Shown here: positions 7,093-12,117 of the stretch, piece after piece
Position numbering within the stretch: the first letter of the stretch is position 1
Layout of the letters: every line of letters starts with the position of its first letter
Source of the DNA: Candidatus Staskawiczbacteria bacterium RIFOXYD1_FULL_32_13
Lineage (GTDB): Bacteria; Patescibacteriota; Minisyncoccia; Minisyncoccales; Staskawiczbacteraceae
Direction: 5' to 3'
NCBI GenBank assembly: GCA_001820485.1
Contig: MHPU01000018.1
Span: 22,727 to 37,289 of the forward strand
DNA length: 14,563 nucleotides
Made by a program: the position numbers and the translations under genes
Notes under the pieces: model-generated
What the model saw: the letters and a program-made list of their open reading frames with translations, nothing else
Database searches by the model: none
What the model was told of the DNA's origin: nothing

Positions 7093-7115
7093 ATCCGAGA
7101 CACGAATCTCGGATT
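7092..7115. terminator. Second hairpin adjoining the long one
   Basis: Arms AATCCGAGA (7092-7100) and TCTCGGATT (7107-7115) are perfectly complementary around a six-base loop. An alternative pairing, CGAATC/GATTCG, exists at 7103-7117. It is the first structure transcribed after the stop of the 7127 gene and shares one base with the long hairpin. Confidence 0.5.
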
Positions 7116-7126
7116 CGTTTTGCAAA

Positions 7127-8809
7127 CTAAGATCCTATTTCTGTTGTGTTAACATTGCTTTGATTTACTATTTCAAACATAACTGCACCATTTCCAGTTG
7201 TTGTAGAACCAGATCCTGTATTGTTGCTAGAAGTATTATCTCCGCTGTTGACACTTATTGTAGAAGTATTGACTAAAGAAGAGTTATTAGTATTTGAAAC
7301 TGAAAGAGAATTGGAAACTGTAGCTGTAGAAGTATTTGTAGAATCAGATCCTGTTGTTTCGTTTGAAGAAGACAATGTCATCATTGATGCCATTCCAACT
7401 GTTGTTTCGTTTACATTTAGATCATTCATTATATTTGCTGTTCCACTCACATCTCCTGTTTCTATAGATCCATCACCAGTATTGTTGTTAGAATCGTTAT
7501 CTCCAGATGTTGTATGGACTTCTGCTGAATTCTCTATTTCTGCGTCATTAGAATTTGTGATATCTGCTGTATTTGCCAAGCTTGTTGAGCTTGTGTTTGT
7601 GGAATCAGCTCCAGTGGTATTGTTTGAACTTGTTGATGAAACTTCTCCAGAACCCATATCTATTACTGTGGTATTGGAATTGAGTGATAAAGATCCATTA
7701 CTAAAATTAGCTTCAGAGCTAGCTTCTCCTGTGACTACTTGTCCTGATCCAGTATTATTGCTTGATGAATTTTCTCCTGTTTCAGCAAGTAGTTCTTGGC
7801 TATTGTCAATGTTTGCTGAATTTGAATCTTCTACTGTAATATCATTGGTTACAGTGTTACTGGAAGTATTTGTAGAATCAGCACCTGTAGTATCATTCTC
7901 TGAAGTTAAAGACGAAGTGCTTTCACTGCCAACAGAAACTAAACTATTATTAGCATTTGCATTATTTGTTATGTTTCCTTGTGTGCTTGCAATTCCACTT
8001 ACTACTTTGCCATCTCCTGTGTTTCCATTAGCATCATTGTTCCCTGTATCCATACTTGCAAAAACATCATTGCTTACATTAAATTCATTGGTTCCAGAAA
8101 TATCGGCTGTATTAGTTACCGTAGAAACAGAAGTATTTGTTGAAGAAAAGCCGGTAGCAAAATTTCTTGTCGCGACTTCAAACATTTCATTCATAGCCAT
8201 TAATGCGACTCCATTTCCATTGGCAGTATTGTTCACAGATAAATCAGTTTCTGCGTCTCCAGATTCTGTTAAACCAGATCCTGTATTGTTGTTACTGCTG
8301 TTTTCTCCTGTTTCAGCTGAAACATCTGCTGAATTATCAATTTCTGTACTGTTTGTTTCGCTTACTGTTGTATCTGCACTAAAAGTTGTTATAGCTGTAT
8401 TGTCTGACTCAGCTCCCGTGGTGTCATTTTCTGACATAAAACTTCCTGCCCACCATGCAGTTGATTGATCTAACAAATTTAAGTTAGTTGAATTTTCAAA
8501 ACTTCCCATAATGTGTGCAGATCCAGAAGTTGCTGTTCCAGAACCTGTATTGTTATCAGAATCATTATCGCCTAATATTGTTGAACTAGTAACTGAGTTC
8601 GACAAAGATTGCGTGTTTGAATCAACTTGCGTGAAACTACTAGTTCCTGTTGAACTTATTATGTTGCTTGAGCTAAATCCTGTATTTGTGTTTATGGCTG
8701 TAAAATCTGCTGAGGCGTAACCTCCACTTGATAAAACAAAAAGAGCCGAAACCATTAAGATTAAAAGCGATTTTTTATTTAAATTAACATTTTTATTTTT
8801 AGCATTCAT
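7127..8809 (-). CDS. Secreted Asn/Thr/Ser-rich protein made of six ~88-residue repeats
   Basis: The chosen start is ATG 8809, because AGGA lies eight bases upstream and the product then opens with a standard signal peptide (basic MNAKNKNVNLNKK, hydrophobic 14-27, cleavage near ASA-D). A longer frame from a TTG at 8845 has no such support. The mature protein is almost entirely six tandem units, opening at residues 43, 131, 219, 308, 399 and 486 with TGxxSxN. Each carries a second landmark, [TS]G[EDN]N..[NS].NTG[SD]G, and is rich in alternating Val/Thr strands. It has no Cys, no membrane anchor and no dockerin. The repeats are related to those in the 4182-6983 protein. The Asn/Gly ladder pattern suggests a beta-solenoid or fibre-forming surface protein, loosely reminiscent of curlin repeats; this is inference. 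First gene of the surface cluster. Confidence 0.8.
   Translation of the reverse strand: MNAKNKNVNLNKKSLLILMVSALFVLSSGGYASADFTAINTNTGFSSSNIISSTGTSSFTQVDSNTQSLSNSVTSSTILGDNDSDNNTGSGTATSGSAHIMGSFENSTNLNLLDQSTAWWAGSFMSENDTTGAESDNTAITTFSADTTVSETNSTEIDNSADVSAETGENSSNNNTGSGLTESGDAETDLSVNNTANGNGVALMAMNEMFEVATRNFATGFSSTNTSVSTVTNTADISGTNEFNVSNDVFASMDTGNNDANGNTGDGKVVSGIASTQGNITNNANANNSLVSVGSESTSSLTSENDTTGADSTNTSSNTVTNDITVEDSNSANIDNSQELLAETGENSSSNNTGSGQVVTGEASSEANFSNGSLSLNSNTTVIDMGSGEVSSTSSNNTTGADSTNTSSTSLANTADITNSNDAEIENSAEVHTTSGDNDSNNNTGDGSIETGDVSGTANIMNDLNVNETTVGMASMMTLSSSNETTGSDSTNTSTATVSNSLSVSNTNNSSLVNTSTISVNSGDNTSSNNTGSGSTTTGNGAVMFEIVNQSNVNTTEIGS
7130..8683 (-). repeat. Six tandem protein repeats of 87-91 residues
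   Basis: Unit starts fall at genomic 8683, 8419, 8155, 7888, 7615 and 7354, giving periods of 88, 88, 89, 91 and 87 codons; the last unit is about 75 residues and runs to the C-terminus. Units 4-6 are the most alike (TG[AS]DSTNTS openings). Confidence 0.85.
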
Positions 8810-9091
8810 GTTTTTTTCCTGATTAAACGAACCTTTGAAATACAACTCTAAGATCTTTATAATCAGGCAATTTAATAAATAATATATTTTCTTTTTTTCT
8901 GTTGCAGTCGACCTTTTTTGTTATAACAGAAAGCTTACTTTTTTGTCGTAAGATAATATTACGCAGAAAAAAAATATTTTTTTTATTTTATTTTTTTACA
9001 TCCAAAAATTATGTGCATTTGATAATTTAAAAGTCAAGGGCTTGTACTAAATTTTGGATTTTGATAATGTTAAGTATAAAAATAAAATTAT
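8810..9091. other. Divergent intergenic region between the surface cluster and dnaB
   Basis: 282 bases of very AT-rich DNA must hold promoters for both sides. Visible elements are AGGA at 8817-8820 read on the minus strand (ribosome-binding site of the 8809 gene), a palindrome TGTTATAACA at 8919-8928, an inverted repeat CGTAA/TTACG at 8947-8963, and long A/T runs at 8967-8998. I see no RNA gene and no convincing -35/-10 pair on the minus strand. The palindromes are possible operator sites but unproven. Confidence 0.5.
9042..9070 (+). promoter_or_regulatory. Candidate dnaB promoter
   Basis: TTGTAC (9042-9047), a 17-base spacer and TAATGT (9065-9070) form a plausible but imperfect pair about 21 bases before ATG 9092. 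A competing pair, TTGATA (9061-9066), 16 bases and TAAAAT (9083-9088), would leave almost no leader. No Shine-Dalgarno is present in either case. Confidence 0.4.
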
Positions 9092-10462
9092 ATGGATAAC
9101 AAAATGCCGGATAAATTGCCACCACAAAATGTTGATGCAGAACAGAGTTTGCTAGGTTGCTTGATGTTGGATAAAGATGCAATTATAAAAATTGTTGATT
9201 TTATTAAAGCTGAAGATTTTTATAAAGGAACTCATCAAGAAATTTTTCAAGCAATGGTTGATTTGTATGAAAAAGCAGAGCCAATTGATATTTTGTCTGT
9301 GTCAGCTAAATTAAAAGAAAGAGAATTACTTGTTGAAATTGGAGGGTCTTCGTATTTATCTTCTTTAATAAATTCTGTTCCTACTGCTACTCATATTGCA
9401 AATTATGCTAGAATTGTACGTCAAAAAAAAATTCTGCGAGATTTAATTTCTGCTTCACATGAAATTGGGCTTTCTGCTTTTGATGAAACAGAAGATGTTG
9501 ATGTGCTTTTAGACAAAGCAGAAAAAACAGTTTTTGATATAGGGCAAAGGGCTTTAACTCAAGCATTTACACCAATTAAAGATATTTTAGCTGAAACTTT
9601 TAATAGGTTGGATGATCTTTCTAAAAATCAAGGTAAACATAGGGGAGTGCCAACAGGTTTTAAAAATTTAGATAATATTTTGTCAGGTTTGCAAAATTCA
9701 GATTTAGTTATTTTAGCTGCTCGTCCTTCAATGGGGAAATCATCTTTGGCAATGGATATTGCGCGCCATGTTGCAGTTTTTGAAAACAAGTCTGTAGGAA
9801 TTTTTTCTTTGGAAATGTCCAAAGATCAGCTTGCAGATAGAATGATAGCCAGTCAAGCAAATATTGATTCTTGGCGCTTACGAACAGGCAGACTTTCAGA
9901 TGGTGGAGCTTCTGGAGATAGTGATTTTTCAAGAATTCAACATGCAATGGGTACATTGTCGGAAGCTCCTATATATATTGATGATGCTGGCTCTGTAAAT
10001 ATTTTGCAGATGAGAGCTATGGCTAGACGTCTTCAAGCAAATAAAGGGCTATCACTTTTAATTGTAGATTATTTGCAATTAATGGAGCCATCAAATAAAT
10101 TTCAAGGATCAGTTCAACAAATTACAGAAATTTCTAGAGCCCTTAAAATATTAGCTAAAGAATTAAATATTCCAGTTTTAGCTTTGTCTCAGTTGTCTCG
10201 TGCCGTGGAAGCTCGCGTCCCGCAAATTCCAAGGCTGGCAGATCTTCGTGAGAGCGGTTCGATCGAGCAAGATGCGGACGTAGTGTTGTTTATTTATAGA
10301 GAAGATAGATATAATGAAAATTCTTTGAAAAAAAATATTGCAGAAATTATAATTGCCAAACACAGAAATGGGCCAATTGGTTCTTGTGAATTATATTTTG
10401 ATGAACAGCGCGTGAGTTTCCGCAATATTGAAAAGGGGGAGTATGGCTCAGAAGTCGGATAA
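9092..10462 (+). CDS. dnaB: Replicative DNA helicase DnaB
   Basis: The 456-residue hexameric helicase unwinds DNA at the replication fork. The N-terminal primase-interacting domain opens with the conserved LPPQNVDAEQSLLG (residues 9-22) and GGSSYLSSLINSVPTA (84-99). The RecA-like C-terminal domain has Walker A RPSMGKSSLA (211-220), EMS..QL.DR (241-250), Walker B LLIVDYLQLM (322-331), ALSQLSRAVE (364-373) and the DLRESGSIEQDADVVLFIYRE segment with arginine finger at 384-404. Length and motifs are complete, with no intein. The start at 9092 adds four residues before an internal Met5 that would also fit; neither has a Shine-Dalgarno. It is a monocistronic-looking gene, followed by a run of palindromic repeats rather than another plus-strand gene. 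Confidence 0.97.
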   Translation: MDNKMPDKLPPQNVDAEQSLLGCLMLDKDAIIKIVDFIKAEDFYKGTHQEIFQAMVDLYEKAEPIDILSVSAKLKERELLVEIGGSSYLSSLINSVPTATHIANYARIVRQKKILRDLISASHEIGLSAFDETEDVDVLLDKAEKTVFDIGQRALTQAFTPIKDILAETFNRLDDLSKNQGKHRGVPTGFKNLDNILSGLQNSDLVILAARPSMGKSSLAMDIARHVAVFENKSVGIFSLEMSKDQLADRMIASQANIDSWRLRTGRLSDGGASGDSDFSRIQHAMGTLSEAPIYIDDAGSVNILQMRAMARRLQANKGLSLLIVDYLQLMEPSNKFQGSVQQITEISRALKILAKELNIPVLALSQLSRAVEARVPQIPRLADLRESGSIEQDADVVLFIYREDRYNENSLKKNIAEIIIAKHRNGPIGSCELYFDEQRVSFRNIEKGEYGSEVG

Positions 10463-10467
10463 TTTAT

Positions 10468-10506
10468 CGTCATTGCGAGGAGCCCGCAGGCGACGTGGCA
10501 ATCTAG
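10468..10506 (+). repeat. REP-like palindromic element, unit 1
   Basis: It starts GTCATTGCGAGGAG and ends GTGGCAATCTAG, with ATTGC/GCAAT outer arms and an inner GCC-CGCA-GGC stem. It is G+C-rich in an AT-rich surround. It resembles widely dispersed GTCATTGCGAG...GCAATC repeats known from many bacterial genomes (recognised from memory, not searched). It begins six bases after the dnaB stop. Confidence 0.7.
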
Positions 10507-10513
10507 TCATCGT

Positions 10514-10540
10514 GTCATTCCCGACTTGATCGGGAATCTA
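10514..10540 (+). repeat. REP-like palindromic element, unit 2
   Basis: GTCATTCCCGA, loop CTTGA, TCGGGAATCTAG: a perfect 8-bp stem (10517-10524 with 10530-10537). It shares its outer ends (GTCATT at the left, AATCTAG at the right) with unit 1 but has a different core. The ATTCCC...GGGAAT form resembles dRS3-type repeats of Neisseria. No U-run follows, so it is not an obvious terminator. Confidence 0.7.
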
Positions 10541-10560
10541 GACAATCATTAAAAATTTAT

Positions 10561-10600
10561 TTACTCTAAATATTGTTCCTACGCACATTATTTAGAGTAA
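10561..10600. repeat. 40-base inverted repeat A
   Basis: Perfect 12-base arms TTACTCTAAATA and TATTTAGAGTAA enclose a 16-base loop beginning TTGT. It is the first of two inverted repeats of identical overall length between dnaB and the G+C-rich cassette. Confidence 0.7.
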
Positions 10601-10616
10601 TTTATAAACAGAAACT

Positions 10617-10656
10617 ACTATGTAAAATTGTCACGGCCGTGGCTTTTTTACATAGT
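10617..10656. repeat. 40-base inverted repeat B with inner palindrome
   Basis: Perfect 11-base arms ACTATGTAAAA and TTTTACATAGT enclose an 18-base loop, also beginning TTGT, which contains the palindrome CACGGCCGTG (10632-10641) followed on the plus strand by a six-T run (10644-10649). It may serve as a plus-strand terminator for dnaB transcripts, or be a cruciform or recombination site. Confidence 0.6.
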
Positions 10657-10667
10657 AAATTTTATGC

Positions 10668-10697
10668 AAAAGAAAACCACGCGACAAAAGTCCGTGG
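10668..10697 (-). terminator. Rho-independent terminator of the G+C-rich small gene
   Basis: On the minus strand, CCACG+GAC pairs with GTC+CGTGG around a TTTT loop with one bulged G, followed directly by TTTTCTTTT. It is a textbook intrinsic terminator about 40 bases after the stop of the small gene. A further 6-bp hairpin (GAGTGA/TCACTC, 10702-10721) precedes it. Confidence 0.8.
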
Positions 10698-10734
10698 TGT
10701 GGAGTGATCGGAGGCTCACTCGGGCCTTTGGCAA

Positions 10735-10977
10735 TCAGTAGCTCATCCAATATTGAGCTTCGGCGATCGCCTTGATGGCGGGGCGGAGTTTGTACAATAC
10801 CTCCTCCATCCCCACGACATCCATGTCCACGAACCGTGCCGTTGCCGTGGGATAACCGGTTTCGCAGTCGCTTGCGTCCTTTTCGATCAGGATAGTGACC
10901 GGCACTTTCGGCCCGCACGGCGAAAAGTTCTTCAGCACGACTTCCGCGACAACGACCTTCTTCGTGGCTTCACTCAT
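10735..10977 (-). CDS. Unrecognised 80-residue protein in a G+C-rich island
   Basis: The product (starts MSEATKKVVVAEVV, ends EAQYWMSY) matches no family I can name. It reads as three beta strands (about 7-15, 24-30, 42-50) and one long helix (54-76), with two Cys (about 20 and 36) and no signal peptide. There is a faint likeness to HicB-type antitoxins (ILIEKD..., a Gly/Tyr turn, then a Glu-rich helix), too weak to assign. ATG 10977 is chosen over an upstream in-frame start at 11016, because AAGGAG sits six bases before it and only this start falls well inside the transcript. By hand count G+C is about 57% over 10741-10980, against roughly 20-30% either side, and codon third positions favour G/C. 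With its own promoter and terminator it looks like a self-contained, probably acquired unit. Confidence 0.7.
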   Translation of the reverse strand: MSEATKKVVVAEVVLKNFSPCGPKVPVTILIEKDASDCETGYPTATARFVDMDVVGMEEVLYKLRPAIKAIAEAQYWMSY

Positions 10978-10983
10978 GGCAAA

Positions 10984-10989
10984 CTCCTT
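10984..10989 (-). promoter_or_regulatory. Strong Shine-Dalgarno of the small G+C-rich gene
   Basis: The minus strand reads AAGGAG, then TTTGCC, then ATG: the full core with ideal six-base spacing. It is the strongest ribosome-binding site in the window, where nearly all other genes lack one, and it fixes the start at 10977. Confidence 0.85.
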
Positions 10990-11037
10990 CAGAAAGGGGA
11001 AACAACACATTGACACAGGTAAGTTCGTTATGTTTTA

Positions 11038-11066
11038 ATTATAGCATATACAATAAAGCTTGTCAA
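11038..11066 (-). promoter_or_regulatory. Perfect-consensus sigma70-type promoter for the small gene
   Basis: On the minus strand TTGACA (11066-11061), a spacer of exactly 17 bases, and TATAAT (11043-11038), with an extended -10 TGC just before the hexamer. Both hexamers match consensus at all six positions. Predicted initiation is near 11031, leaving a leader of about 54 bases. Confidence 0.9.
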
Positions 11067-11110
11067 TAGTGCGGGGCGGTTTTGTTTGTGATAAGATAAA
11101 AACATAAATT

Positions 11111-11752
11111 ATGGATATTATTCAAAAACTTACTAATTTATTTTCTGATTTTCCGACAGTTGGGCCAAGGACAGCTCAGAGGTTTGTGTATTACTTAATG
11201 AAGCAATCAAAAGAAAGAATTGAGGAAATCACAAATGCAATTTTGGAATTAAAAAGCAAAATAAAATTTTGCAGTTTTTGTTTAAATCCGCATGAACCCT
11301 TCGATTTGACTCAGGGTAAAACTGAAAGCTCACTTTGTCCGCTTTGCTCAAATTACAACCGTAACAAAAATTTACTTTGCATTGTAGAAAAAGAACAAGA
11401 TTTAATAAGTATTGAAAAAACTGGTAAATACAATGGACTTTATTTTATTTTAAATTTGGCTGGTAGTTTAACAAGAAATCAAGAAATAAATAATTTAAAA
11501 TTAGAAGGTTTAAAGCAAAGAATTCAAAATCCGGAGAAGTTTAATATAAATGATGCAAAGTTTACAGAAATAATTATTGCCACCAATCCAACTCCAGAAG
11601 GAATTAATGCCTCGGTGCTGGTTGAAAGAATTTTAAAAGAAACAAAACAAGATTTTGTAATTACGCATTTAGCCAGAGGAATTCCAGTTGGTGGGGAATT
11701 GGAGTATGCCGATGAAGAAACGCTTGAATCTGCATTTGAAGGGCGTAAATAA
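11111..11752 (+). CDS. recR: Recombination mediator protein RecR
   Basis: The 213-residue RecR works with RecO/RecF to load RecA at gaps. The N-terminal helix-hairpin-helix is FPTVGPRTAQRFVYYLM (14-30). A four-Cys zinc finger (C54, C57, C76, C79) and a Toprim domain (from about LLCIVEKEQDL at 88, IIIATNPTPEG, then THLARGIPVGGELEYADEETL at the end) follow. The family is usually near 200 residues. The extra length is in the loop between the two Cys pairs, which has 18 residues here instead of roughly ten and contains a short palindromic repeat (11296-11317, encoding EPFDLTQGK). All catalytic-type motifs are intact. It heads a plus-strand run with the three following genes. No Shine-Dalgarno or clear promoter is visible. 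Confidence 0.96.
   Translation: MDIIQKLTNLFSDFPTVGPRTAQRFVYYLMKQSKERIEEITNAILELKSKIKFCSFCLNPHEPFDLTQGKTESSLCPLCSNYNRNKNLLCIVEKEQDLISIEKTGKYNGLYFILNLAGSLTRNQEINNLKLEGLKQRIQNPEKFNINDAKFTEIIIATNPTPEGINASVLVERILKETKQDFVITHLARGIPVGGELEYADEETLESAFEGRK
11296..11317 (+). repeat. Palindromic repeat inserted in the RecR zinc-finger loop
   Basis: A 22-base stretch begins ACCCT and ends AGGGT, with core TCGATTTGACTC. It belongs by appearance to the dispersed ACCCTTCGA...TCAGGGT palindromes found in many bacterial genomes (recognised from memory). It is in frame and adds about eight residues between the two CxxC pairs. Confidence 0.65.
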
Positions 11753-11773
11753 TATTATTAAATAATAAATAAA

Positions 11774-12106
11774 ATGGATATAATAAAAATTGAGGATTTG
11801 CAAAAGTTAGATTTAAGAATTGGGAAAATTATAACTTGTCAAAAGGTGGAAGGTTCTGAAAAACTTTTAAAGCTTGAAGTTGATTTTGGTATTGAAATTG
11901 GCCAAAGGCAAATAATATCGGGAATTGGAAAAAAATACACTCCAGAATTTTTAATTGGTAAAGAGGCAGTTTTTATTTTAAATTTAGAACCAAGAATGAT
12001 AATGGGATTGCAAAGTGAGGGAATGATCTTGTGTGCAGATCATAATGGCGAGCCTTATATTTTGGTTCCTCAAGAAGAAGTTTTGCCAGGTGCAAAAATA
12101 AAATGA
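11774..12106 (+). CDS. Free-standing tRNA-binding OB-fold protein (Trbp111 / MetRS C-terminal domain type)
   Basis: The 110-residue protein is one OB-fold tRNA-binding domain. Landmarks are LDLRIGKII (13-21), EKLLKLEVDFG (29-39), RQIISGIGKKYTPEFLIGK (45-63), NLEPRMIMGLQSEGMILCA (70-88) and a closing VLPGAKIK. In many bacteria this domain is the C-terminal dimerisation and tRNA-binding part of methionyl-tRNA synthetase; here it is a separate gene. It may be a trans-acting partner of a MetRS without the appendix, or a general tRNA-binding chaperone such as Trbp111. The pair usually written HPNADKL is degenerate (EGSEKL). It lies 21 bases after recR and 11 bases before the next gene, so it is probably cotranscribed with recR. 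Confidence 0.88.
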   Translation: MDIIKIEDLQKLDLRIGKIITCQKVEGSEKLLKLEVDFGIEIGQRQIISGIGKKYTPEFLIGKEAVFILNLEPRMIMGLQSEGMILCADHNGEPYILVPQEEVLPGAKIK

Positions 12107-12112
12107 TATAAT
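12083..12112 (+). promoter_or_regulatory. Candidate internal promoter for the PAP2_C-like gene
   Basis: TTGCCA (12083-12088), 18 bases, then TATAAT (12107-12112) preceded by an extended -10 TG. It overlaps the end and stop codon of the preceding gene. The -10 ends five bases before ATG 12118, so a transcript from here would be leaderless, the same geometry as at 340-351. Confidence 0.45.
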
Positions 12113-12117
12113 AAAAT

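Noticed and set aside
7221..8468. A 415-codon open frame on the plus strand, opposite the six-repeat protein
   Set aside because: It is a mirror of the low-complexity Asn/Thr/Ser repeats: the antisense of such codons rarely gives stops. The product is an unnatural Val/Ser/Leu/Pro mix with no start signal, and the minus-strand gene has signal peptide, repeats and ribosome-binding site.
8810..8845. TTG start at 8845 for the six-repeat protein
   Set aside because: It places extra residues before the signal peptide and has no ribosome-binding site; ATG 8809 has AGGA at good spacing.
10468..10656. CRISPR array or tRNA gene in the repeat-rich stretch after dnaB
   Set aside because: There are no regularly spaced identical repeats, and the hairpins do not form a cloverleaf; they are separate palindromes of different sequence.
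10617..10656. Integron attC site
   Set aside because: No R-box/L-box cores (GTTRRRY / RYYYAAC) are present at the arms, and no integrase gene is in the window.
10631..10918. A second minus-strand frame of 95 codons in the G+C-rich island
   Set aside because: High G+C lowers stop frequency. This frame runs through the terminator hairpin and has no Shine-Dalgarno, whereas the 10977 start has promoter, AAGGAG and terminator in the right order.
10735..10977. HicB antitoxin
   Set aside because: The resemblance is limited to a few strand residues and helix charge, and no HicA-like toxin gene is adjacent, so no function was assigned.
10753..11013. A plus-strand frame of 86 codons in the island
   Set aside because: Opposite strand to the well-supported promoter and ribosome-binding site; it would run into the promoter region and has no expression signals.
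10978..11016. N-terminal extension of the small gene to an in-frame start at 11016
   Set aside because: The extension MSMCCFPFLKEFA covers the Shine-Dalgarno of ATG 10977 and begins very close to the predicted transcription start, leaving no room for ribosome binding.
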